Positions 1-7,855 of a stretch of DNA of 64,000 nt are shown here, piece after piece; position 1 is the stretch's first letter; each line of letters starts with the position of its first letter. Source of the stretch: Bacteroides pyogenes_A (lineage in GTDB: Bacteria; Bacteroidota; Bacteroidia; Bacteroidales; Bacteroidaceae). A program made the position numbers and the translations under genes. Below the pieces are notes generated by a model. It did not search any database. It was not told where the DNA came from and saw only the letters and a program-made list of their open reading frames with translations. The stretch is from assembly GCF_048595595.1 (NCBI RefSeq), contig NZ_CP184347.1. The stretch is one strand, 5' to 3'.

Positions 1-435
1 CTAATCTGCAACGAGAAAGGGGAACTGCTCAACTTTATGATAACACCTGGCGATATTGATGACCGCAAGCCTTTGGAATACAAGGAATTCATAGAGTTTA
101 TATATGGTAAGCTGGTAGGAGATAAGGGGTATATCAGCAAGAATCTGTTTCAAAGATTATTCGTTGATGGAATACAGCTTATTACTAAGTTGAAGAGCAA
201 TATGAAAGGGGCGTTGATGAGCGTCTCCGATAAGCTCTTGCTCAGAAAGAGGGCTATTATAGAAACCGTGAATGATGAGCTGAAGAATATTGCACAGATA
301 GAGCATTCCAGACACAGATGCTTTGATAATTTCATCGTCAATCTGCTCGGTGCTATTGCTGCATATTGCTTGTTCCCAAAGAAGCCGTGCATCAATGTAC
401 AGAGGACACTGGATACACAACTTGCACTATTCTAA
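1..435 (+). CDS. IS982-type transposase, C-terminal part (5' end outside window)
   Basis: The reading frame is open from the first base and ends in TAA at 435. The last 144 residues of a DDE transposase are present, including the terminal block RAIIETVNDELKN, the motif HSRHRCFDNFIVNLLGAIAA and the tail QLALF. This block, with the IETVN glutamate region and Arg/His-rich follow-up, is typical of the IS982 family in Bacteroidetes. It would catalyse cut-and-paste movement of the element. Only the 3' half is in view, so I cannot judge whether it is intact. The element's right end must lie within about 30 bases after the stop, because an unrelated barrel-protein frame begins there. The insertion appears to have cut that outer-membrane gene. 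Confidence 0.8.
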   Translation, partial: LICNEKGELLNFMITPGDIDDRKPLEYKEFIEFIYGKLVGDKGYISKNLFQRLFVDGIQLITKLKSNMKGALMSVSDKLLLRKRAIIETVNDELKNIAQIEHSRHRCFDNFIVNLLGAIAAYCLFPKKPCINVQRTLDTQLALF

Positions 436-439
436 ATTC

Positions 440-1295
440 GTCGAACTCACGTTATTTTACATTACTTGGGAACTCTATAAAGCTAAACCGTCGCACTCGG
501 AATAATCAATTTGATTTATTTCCAACTGCTTTTTTGAATTATAGTTGGAGTGATAACAACTCTCTTTCTATGAGCGTTTCCAATAAAATTAATCGCCCCA
601 GCTACGTAGATATAAGCCCGTTTACAACATATATAGACTCACATACTATTCAATCAGGCAATCCTAAACTATTACCAGAAAACCATCGAATTGGGTTATA
701 CTTTGGGGAATGTTTCATTGCCAACTAGTGCTGTATGGAAAAATCGTGTAATTGCTACTTACACGCTAACTGATAATTCTACGAAAATTACAACAATAAC
801 GATAAATAATATTATGAAGGAGCAGATGTATAATAGTTTAGGTGTTTCCTATTATTTTGATAAGGTGAAATGGTTTGATAGCTCTATAGAAAGTAGTATC
901 TATATGATAAACTCTAATCCTATACCTGGTTACAATTTGGAAGATATAAAACAGACATCTGCTTTTTTTATATATAAATAACAATATCTATTTTACCCCC
1001 CAAAAAAACTTTGATAGCTAACTTATGGGAACAATTTCAGACAAAAGAAAAAGACGTAGTCGGGGAAAGCCTTTTAAGATACAGAATTGATTTCGGATTA
1101 AAATATTTACTTTTCAATAAGAAACTCTCAATAGGTATAGAATATCAAAATATGTTGGCATCACATGCGAAGTCTATTATTAAATCTAAAGACATAACTT
1201 ATATATATGACAATAAGCCATATCGGGTACTAAATATTTCAATATCTTATCAGTTTGGAGAAAACTCAATGTACATCCTAAGAAATTCGGAATAA
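440..1295 (+). pseudogene. TonB-dependent receptor / outer-membrane beta-barrel remnant
   Basis: Three short frames in succession encode the C-terminal barrel of an outer-membrane receptor-like protein. The first contains SVSNKINRPSYVDISPF and SGNPKLLPENHRIG (up to about 690), the second SLGVSYYFDKVKWF (about 690-970), the third SIGIEYQNMLASH and the terminal strand RVLNISISYQFGE (1011-1295). These blocks are typical of the OMP_b-brl family (PF14905). Frame changes fall near 690, at the T-run at 964-970 and at the C/A runs at 988-1002. The 5' part is missing, cut by the IS982-type element. It lies directly upstream of a broken peptide exporter. Homopolymer shifts could be sequencing errors, but the missing 5' half cannot be. 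Confidence 0.75.
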
Positions 1296-1320
1296 ATACA
1301 AATCGATTATAATTTTCGTA

Positions 1321-3508
1321 TGAGTAGCTTCAGGGTATATAAGCAAAAGGATTCCATGCTATGTGGTATTGCTTGTATCCAAATGGCATGCCGCTATTTT
1401 GGAAAAAATACTCTACAAAATTTATTTCCCAATACTGTCATTCGACGACAGAGGGAGTTTCTTTATTAAGCATCCCTGAAACAGCAAAAGAGATTGGAAT
1501 AAAAACGATTAGCGGGAGAGTGGAAATAAATCAATTGGGAGCAGTAGGATTACCTTGCATCCTTCACTGGAATCAGAATCATTATACAATACAACTGTTG
1601 TATTGTATAAGGTTAAGAAAGAGATGAAATTCTACATTGCAGACCCAGCAAAAGGACTTGTCAAATATAACCTTGAAGAGTTTAAGAAGCATTGGATTAG
1701 CACGCAGTCAGGCGGTGAAGAGAAGGGTATAGCGATGTTCTTAGAGCCCACTCCTGCATTTTATGAAAAGCAAATAGACGAAGAGCCAAAAGAGGAACGG
1801 TCGTTCAAGTTCCTCTTTGGCTATATCAAGAAATATCGCAAGTACTTCGGACAGATTGTCTTAGGACTTCTTGTGGGCAGTCTGCTACAACTTATTCTAC
1901 CTTTTCTCACTCAATCCATAGTGGATGTGGGCATTAAAAACCAGAACATTGGTTTTATTTGGCTGATACTCTTGGGACAGTTGATGCTTACCATAAGTCG
2001 TACTGCGATTGACTTTATCCTCCGTTAGTTGTTGCTTCATATATCGTTGCGTATCAATATCTCATTGGTGAGCGACTTTTTTATCAAGTTGCTCAAACTT
2101 CCCATGTCCTTTTTCGATACAAAGCTGATGGGAGATCTCATGCAGCGCGTGAGCGACCATAGCCACGTCAATTCATTCCTAACACAGCAAACATATAAGT
2201 ATAGTGTTCTCCCTCTTTACTTTTGTTGCATTCAGCATTGTACTGCTTTCTTACAATTGGGTCATCTTCGCCATATTCATGCTTGGAAATCTACTCTATG
2301 GGGGCTCGCCCTATTTCTTAGACGAAGGAAGGTTCTGGACTACGAACTCTTCGAGCAGCAAGCCATCAACAGCAACAAGACCTACGAGTTCATCATTTCC
2401 ATACAAGAGATTAAGCTACAGGATTGCGAACAACGCCGCCGTTGGGAATGGGAGGATGTGCAGGCAAATCTCTTTGGTGTTCAAATGAAATCCCTGAAAC
2501 TCCAACAGACACAAGAGGCAGGCAGCATATTCATCAAATGAACTGAAAAACATTGTCATCACGGTGGTGGCAGCAACAGCCGTTATTCACGGACAACTCA
2601 CACTGGGCATGATGCTTGCCGTGCAGTACATCATCGGACAGCTTAACTCCCCCGTGGAACAACTGATGAGTTTCTTCTATTCCGTACAGGACGTGAAGAT
2701 AAGCCTCGAACGTATCAACGAAATCCACTGTGTGGACGATGAGAACGGAAAACAAGATCTGGAAACAACGGTGAAAGAAGAAGACAAGGGTATTGATATA
2801 GAATCCGTAAACTTCAAATACGACCCATATGGATTGAAAAGAATCATTGATGATGTAAGCATCCAAATTCCGAAAGGAAAGGTAACTGCCATCGTGGGAG
2901 CTTCTGGAAGGGGAAAGACAACCCTCATCAAACTCATGTTAGGATATTATCCTGTATTGGGTGGATTAATTATGATTGGTAGAACAGACATAAACATACT
3001 CAACAAGAAGTGGTGGCGCAGACGGTGTGGTGTGGTGATGCAGGATGGAGTTATCTTCTCGGAGTCCATTGTCCGTAACATTGCCGTGGACGATGGAGAG
3101 ATTGACAAGGAACGATTGCAGAAAGCTGTCAAGATAGCATGTCAATGATTATATGATGGGGCTGCCCTTGAAATATAACACCAAGATAGGGCGTGATGGC
3201 GTGGGATTGAGCCAAGAACAGAAACAGCGCATACTCATTGCAAGAGCCGTCTATAAGAATCCCGACTATATTTTCTTGGACGAGGCAACCAATTCTCTGG
3301 ATGCAAATAATGAGCGCATGATAGTGGAGCATCTTGACGAGTTCTATACGTCATCGTGGCACACCGACTCAGCACGGTAAGGAACGCCGACCAAATCGTA
3401 GTACCGGATAAGGGCAAGGTAGTTGAAATAGGCAATCACGAAGAGCTTACAGCAAAACGTGGCGTATACTACAACCTTGTGAAAAATCAATTGGAGTTAG
3501 GTAGTTGA
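1321..3508 (+). pseudogene. C39-peptidase ABC exporter, multiply disrupted
   Basis: The intact ancestor was a peptidase-containing ABC transporter that cleaves double-glycine leaders and exports the peptide. The N-terminus (from ATG 1321) has the C39 catalytic cysteine context QKDSMLCGIACIQMACRYFG, then the His region HWNQNHYTI and FYIADPAKG. Transmembrane segments follow, then the nucleotide-binding domain with IVGASGRGKTT, GLSQEQKQRILIARA and YIFLDEATNSLD. Damage: frameshifts near 1425, 1600, 2195, 2330, 2540, 3145 and 3350, and an in-frame TAG at 2026-2028 where Trp is expected. The Walker A Ser is Arg and the signature GG is EQ. The Walker and signature substitutions are not explained by base-calling slips, so this is a decayed gene. 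It is paralogous to the intact exporter at 45633-47816. Confidence 0.85.
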
Positions 3509-3526
3509 TATTAAAAAAGGAAGATT

Positions 3527-4005
3527 ATGGCAAACGACAAGATAGAACTCCGGAGCGAGAAAGTAAGGCATATTATTGGCGAGATACCTTCGGGAATAGT
3601 CCGCTATGGCATCACGATAATAACCGTTGTTGTATTGGGTCTTTTGGTTGGGGCATACTTTATTCCTTACCCCGAAACCATAAGCGCAAGGATTGAGATG
3701 GCAGACGTACATCAAGAGACAATAGTCATTCCTTACAAATATGTGAACACGGTAGAAAAGGGAATGAATGTCAGCATTGAGTTGGATGGCTACGATGCAG
3801 AAGCGTATGGAGTAGCGAATGGAACTATTACGGCAATATCCTGTATTCCCAGTCAAACGGCAGATAGAAATGTTTTATGGCACAGGTACACATAGAAGAT
3901 TGCAAGTATGACATAATGAGCGGAATGACTGGCACTGCGTCCATACTTGTAAGCAATGGAAGCGTGCTGCAAAGGATTTTCCAGCGGGTAGCAAATATCA
4001 TATAA
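3527..4005 (+). pseudogene. Short HlyD-like adaptor, frameshifted near its end
   Basis: The first frame (3527-3895) starts MANDKIELRSEKVRHIIGEI, has one transmembrane segment at about residues 25-45, then the FIPYPETISARIEM strand that follows the membrane anchor in HlyD/MFP adaptors, then a C-terminal barrel piece (VEKGMNVSIELDGYDAEAYG). A shift near 3850 moves the rest into another frame, ending MSGMTGTASILVSNG and stop at 4005. The alpha-helical hairpin and lipoyl halves that occupy about 250 residues in the full-length homologue at 48992-50380 are missing. Either a large internal deletion occurred, or this is a naturally minimal adaptor. It sits 18 bases after the broken exporter, so the pair was one export cassette. 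Confidence 0.65.
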
Positions 4006-4243
4006 ACCTCCCTTAAAGTATGGTTAAAGCTGTAAAAGAAGAAAGGCAAATGTAGTTACAGTGTAGTATCATTAAATCCAAGGATACTACTATTGTACAA
4101 TCCTTTCTCTTTCAACGTTTTATCCCTTTTACAGTCATATAGTAGGATAATATCAGTAAAAGAAAAAGGAAAGTAAGCATCTGATAAAGCACACATTGTA
4201 GAGGTCAGCATTCATCTTTTACTTTGCACGAAAAAGTATTTAT

Positions 4244-4681
4244 ATGAAACGCATAATGAGTAAAGAAAAGTTCTTAGCTGTTTATGAAAGGCAGCAATCC
4301 GGTGGCTTGACCATAAGAGATTTTTGTGAGCATGAAGCCTATTTGGCATCCTGCTTCCATTATTGGAAGAAAAAAAACGGTTTGAGTCGTGTTTATACCA
4401 ATCGTGCGGACAAAGTCCCCAATGCCACATTCATTCCTTTATCCTTGTTTCCCGACAGCAATCTTCCATCAGCTACAACTACGGGCGTAATAATAGAACT
4501 TCCTTCCCGAATCAATATCCATCTTGATAGCCGTGGAAATTCAGAGCTGAGATTGGGATTAGTTCATAAATTATGCGGCCATGTTCTGTCTGAATTGTTG
4601 GTGGAGTATTGGACTTTCAAGTCCACGAAGAGGATTATGCCGAGACCGCTTTTCACCGGAAATTACGGCATGAACCAATAA
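4244..4681 (+). pseudogene. IS66-type accessory protein TnpA, isolated remnant
   Basis: The 145-residue frame begins with a helix-turn-helix-like segment: KEKFLAVYERQQSGGLTIRD, then HYWKKKNGL. This is characteristic of the small TnpA protein encoded first in IS66 elements of Bacteroidetes. Residues 80-120 (VIIELPSRINIHL and LGLVHKLCGHVL) match the normal C-terminal part. The last about 25 residues do not look like the family and probably result from a frame change or truncation. No tnpB or tnpC follows: miaA begins 298 bases downstream. It is therefore a non-functional leftover. ATG 4244 and 4259 are both possible starts. Confidence 0.7.
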
Positions 4682-4979
4682 GAAAAAGAAACGGGGACGA
4701 AGGATATAGAAAAGAAATCCTCACTTAATAACGAAGAAAATCACCCAGGAACGTTTACTTTCCCTCGCAAATGTATACCTTTGCAGATGATAAAAAGAGA
4801 ACATTCTTTGGCTATTTAAAACAATGCAACTCAAATCACTCCACTCATTTCCAGATCGTTACCTATCCATCTTTTCTAAAACTATAACATTCTATTCCTC
4901 AACAAGATAGTTCCAAAGCGAAAAATTAGCTCAGGTAAAATATATTTTCTAAATTTGTACTACATTAAAAGAAAAGACA
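4682..4979. other. Intergenic, IS66 debris and miaA promoter
   Basis: No gene is supported here. The stretch probably contains the eroded tail of the IS66 element. A second TAnnTTTG-type -7 box (TACCTTTG, 4776-4783, with TTTAC about 20 bases upstream) has no recognisable gene behind it, only a 10-codon frame. The functional-looking promoter for miaA is at 4950-4957. Confidence 0.5.
4950..4957 (+). promoter_or_regulatory. Bacteroides -7 box upstream of miaA
   Basis: TAAATTTG matches the Bacteroides sigma-ABfr -7 consensus TAnnTTTG and lies 23 bases before the miaA ATG. No clear TTTG -33 element is visible at the expected distance. Confidence 0.6.
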
Positions 4980-5900
4980 ATGCCTAATTGCGATTTAATT
5001 ACCATACTCGGCCCCACAGCTTCGGGGAAAACTCCGTTTGCCGCAGCATTGGCGCATGAATTGGATACGGAAATCATCAGCGCGGACTCGCGGCAGATAT
5101 ACCGAGGAATGGATCTCGGCACGGGAAAGGACCTGGAGGACTATACGGTCGGGGAAAAAACGATTCCTTACCACCTGATAGACATTGCCGAACCGGGATA
5201 TAAATACAATGTTTTCGAATACCAGCGCGATTTCCTGACAGCCTACGAATCGATACGGAAGAAGAACCGTCTTCCCGTTCTATGCGGCGGAACGGGCATG
5301 TATCTGGAATCGGTACTGAAAGGATACCGGCTGATGCCCGTGCTGGAAAATCCGGAGCTGCGCGACCGGCTTGCGGGATACTCTTTGGAAGAACTGACGG
5401 AGATGCTGAGCCGATATAAGACGCTACACAATTCCACGGACGTGGATACCGTGAAACGTGCCATACGGGCGATAGAAATTGAAGAACATTATGCCGCTCA
5501 CCCGGTTCCGGAAAGAGAGTTTCCCAAGCTGAACAGCCTTATCATCGGTGTGGAGATAGACCGTGAGCTGCGCCGGGAGAAGATCAGCCGGCGGCTGAAA
5601 CAACGGCTGGATGAGGGAATGATAGAGGAAGTGCGCCAACTGATAGCCGGGGGCATTGCTCCGGAAGATTTGATTTATTACGGACTGGAATACAAGTATC
5701 TCACATTGCACGTTATTGGTAAACTGACGTACGAAGAGATGTATACCGGATTGGAAACTGCCATCCACCAGTTTGCCAAACGTCAGATGACCTGGTTTCG
5801 GGGAATGGAGCGCAGGGGATTTACGATACACTGGGTCAGTGCTACAGTGCCGACACAAGAAAAGATAGCTTTTGTGAAGCGGAAACTGCAAGAGTTTTAG
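4980..5900 (+). CDS. miaA: tRNA dimethylallyltransferase MiaA
   Basis: MiaA transfers the dimethylallyl group to N6 of A37 in tRNAs that read UNN codons, a prelude to ms2i6A formation. The 306-residue protein has the P-loop GPTASGKTPFAAALA at residues 11-25, the catalytic ADSRQIYRGMDLGTGK block, HLIDI, and GGTGMYLESVLKGY. The C-terminal part carries YYGLEYKYLT and QFAKRQMTWFRGM. Length and motifs are complete. Thr-Pro after the P-loop Lys-Thr and Ala-Ser in place of the commoner AVGKT are minor variants. Bacteroides species often carry two miaA paralogues, and this may be either one. The start is the first ATG after the -7 box at 4950. A lipid kinase gene follows after 35 bases. Confidence 0.93.
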   Translation: MPNCDLITILGPTASGKTPFAAALAHELDTEIISADSRQIYRGMDLGTGKDLEDYTVGEKTIPYHLIDIAEPGYKYNVFEYQRDFLTAYESIRKKNRLPVLCGGTGMYLESVLKGYRLMPVLENPELRDRLAGYSLEELTEMLSRYKTLHNSTDVDTVKRAIRAIEIEEHYAAHPVPEREFPKLNSLIIGVEIDRELRREKISRRLKQRLDEGMIEEVRQLIAGGIAPEDLIYYGLEYKYLTLHVIGKLTYEEMYTGLETAIHQFAKRQMTWFRGMERRGFTIHWVSATVPTQEKIAFVKRKLQEF

Positions 5901-5935
5901 TATATTTGGCGGTAAGAAAGTAAACAAGTGCATAT

Positions 5936-6862
5936 ATGAGCGTAGAACCGGGAAAATGGGGAGTGATATACAACCCCAAAGCTGGTACCCGAAAGGTACA
6001 GAAACGATGGAAAGACATCAAGGAGTACATGGACAGTAAGGGAGTGGACTACGACTATGTGCAATCCGAAGGTTTCGGTTCGGTAGAGCGGCTTGCCAAA
6101 ATTCTGGCAAACAACGGCTATCGCACCATCGTGATTGTGGGAGGCGACGGAGCGCTGAACGACGCGATAAACGGCATCATGCTTTCCGACGCACCCGACA
6201 AAGAGCATATCGCCATAGGAATCATCCCGAACGGAATAGGCAACGACTTTGCCAAATACTGGGGGCTGACCACCGAATACAAAGCGGCGGTAGACTGCAT
6301 CATCAACCACCGTCTCCGAAAGATAGACGTAGGTTCCTGTACTTTCTACAACGGCAAGGAGCACGAACACCGCTATTTTCTCAATGCGGTGAATATCGGC
6401 TTGGGAGCGCGCATCGTAAAAATTACCGACCGGACCAAACGGTTCTGGGGAGTGAAATTCCTGTCGTATGTAGCCGCATTGTTTGCCTTGATCTTCGAAC
6501 GCAAGCTCCACCGGATGCACCTGCGCATCAACGACGAACATATTCGCGGACGCATCATGACGGTATGTATAGGCAGCGCATGGGGATGGGGACAGACTCC
6601 GAACGCAGTGCCTTACAACGGTTGGCTGGACGTGTCGGTAATCTATCATCCCGAATTTCTCCAAACCATTTCGGGTTTATGGATGCTGATTCAGGGGCGC
6701 ATCCTGAACCACAAAACGGTGAAAAGCTACCGCACACGCAAAGTGAAAGTGTTACGGGCACAAAATGCTTCAGTCGATTTGGACGGACGGTTGCTGCCTA
6801 AACATTTCCCGCTGGAAATAGGCATTTTACCGGAAAAAGCGACACTGATTATCCCGAAATAA
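5936..6862 (+). CDS. Diacylglycerol kinase-family lipid kinase (YegS/BmrU type)
   Basis: The 308-residue cytosolic or membrane-associated kinase has the family hallmarks: GVIYNPKAGTRKVQKRW near the N-terminus, IVIVGGDGALNDAINGI (GGDG nucleotide-binding loop) near residue 66-82, and IIPNGIGNDFAKYWGL. The C-terminal beta-sandwich ends SVDLDGRLLPKHFPLEIGIL. It should phosphorylate diacylglycerol, a sphingoid base or a related lipid with ATP; the substrate cannot be told from sequence. Bacteroides make sphingolipids, so a sphingoid substrate is possible but is only my inference. The gene is co-directional with miaA and kdsA. A TATATTTG box at 5901-5908, right after the miaA stop, could give it its own promoter. 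Confidence 0.85.
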   Translation: MSVEPGKWGVIYNPKAGTRKVQKRWKDIKEYMDSKGVDYDYVQSEGFGSVERLAKILANNGYRTIVIVGGDGALNDAINGIMLSDAPDKEHIAIGIIPNGIGNDFAKYWGLTTEYKAAVDCIINHRLRKIDVGSCTFYNGKEHEHRYFLNAVNIGLGARIVKITDRTKRFWGVKFLSYVAALFALIFERKLHRMHLRINDEHIRGRIMTVCIGSAWGWGQTPNAVPYNGWLDVSVIYHPEFLQTISGLWMLIQGRILNHKTVKSYRTRKVKVLRAQNASVDLDGRLLPKHFPLEIGILPEKATLIIPK

Positions 6863-6902
6863 CACCTGATTTTACGAAATTATAAACTACAACTGAAAAT
6901 AA

Positions 6903-7703
6903 ATGATCGAACTGAAAAACAATCCTGCCGGCAACTTTTTCCTATTGGCCGGCCCTTGTGTAATAGAAGGTGAAGAAATGGCGATGCGCATTGCCGAACG
7001 AGTGGCCGGCATCACCGAAAGGCTTCGAGTCCCTTACGTATTCAAAGGCTCGTACCGCAAAGCGAACCGATCGCGGGCGGATTCATTCACGGGCATTGGC
7101 GACGAAAAAGCGTTGAAGGTGTTAAAGAAGGTGCACGACACATTCGGCATACCTACCGTGACCGACATTCATGCCTCCGATGAAGCGGAAATGGCAGCGG
7201 AATATGTGGACATACTCCAGATACCTGCCTTTCTGTGCCGGCAGACCGACTTGCTGGTTGCGGCAGCCAAAACGGGGAAAACGGTGAACATAAAGAAAGG
7301 GCAGTTCCTCTCTCCCGCTGCCATGCAATTCGCAGCCGCCAAAGTAGTGGAAGCCGGAAATAAGAATGTGATGCTGACCGAACGCGGAACCACTTTCGGG
7401 TATCAGGATCTGATAGTAGACTATCGAGGCATTCCGGAGATGCAGGCATTCGGCTATCCGGTGGTACTGGACGTGACTCATTCGCTGCAACAACCCAACC
7501 AGACAAGCGGAGTAACCGGAGGCATACCTCAACTGATAGAGACCGTAGCGAAAGCCGGCATTGCCGTAGGTGCCGACGGACTGTTCATAGAAACGCATGA
7601 AGAACCTTCGGTCGCCAAAAGCGATGGAGCCAACATGCTGAAACTCGACTTGCTGGAAGGGTTGCTCACCAAATTGGTAAGAATACGGGAAGCGATTAAA
7701 TAA
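6903..7703 (+). CDS. kdsA: 3-deoxy-8-phosphooctulonate synthase KdsA
   Basis: KdsA condenses phosphoenolpyruvate with arabinose 5-phosphate to give KDO-8-phosphate for lipopolysaccharide core synthesis. The 266-residue TIM barrel shows LAGPCVIEGEEMAMRIAERV, YVFKGSYRKANRSRADSF, TDIHASDEAEMAAEYVD, IPAFLCRQTDLLVAAAKTGK, VNIKKGQFLSP and VTHSLQQPNQTSGVTGG, all near-universal blocks. Cys19 in GPC is the position that is Cys in metal-dependent enzymes and Asn in the metal-independent E. coli type (inference from the family). ATG 6903 follows the kinase stop by 40 bases and fits the family length. The gene is likely co-transcribed with the lipid kinase. Confidence 0.95.
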   Translation: MIELKNNPAGNFFLLAGPCVIEGEEMAMRIAERVAGITERLRVPYVFKGSYRKANRSRADSFTGIGDEKALKVLKKVHDTFGIPTVTDIHASDEAEMAAEYVDILQIPAFLCRQTDLLVAAAKTGKTVNIKKGQFLSPAAMQFAAAKVVEAGNKNVMLTERGTTFGYQDLIVDYRGIPEMQAFGYPVVLDVTHSLQQPNQTSGVTGGIPQLIETVAKAGIAVGADGLFIETHEEPSVAKSDGANMLKLDLLEGLLTKLVRIREAIK

Positions 7704-7855
7704 AAAAACCGACTCACTTGTGATTTACCATAAACCGGTGCGACTTATACCACAACAAATTTAATTAAAAGAATAGAGAAGTTCGTTTGACCTCCAATCG
7801 GGATGATTTCGAACGACGGTTTCAGAAACTTTTATTTCTTAAAATAATTATTTAT

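Noticed and set aside
5897..6664. 255-codon minus-strand open frame
   Set aside because: Antisense to the lipid kinase, which has a clear GGDG motif.
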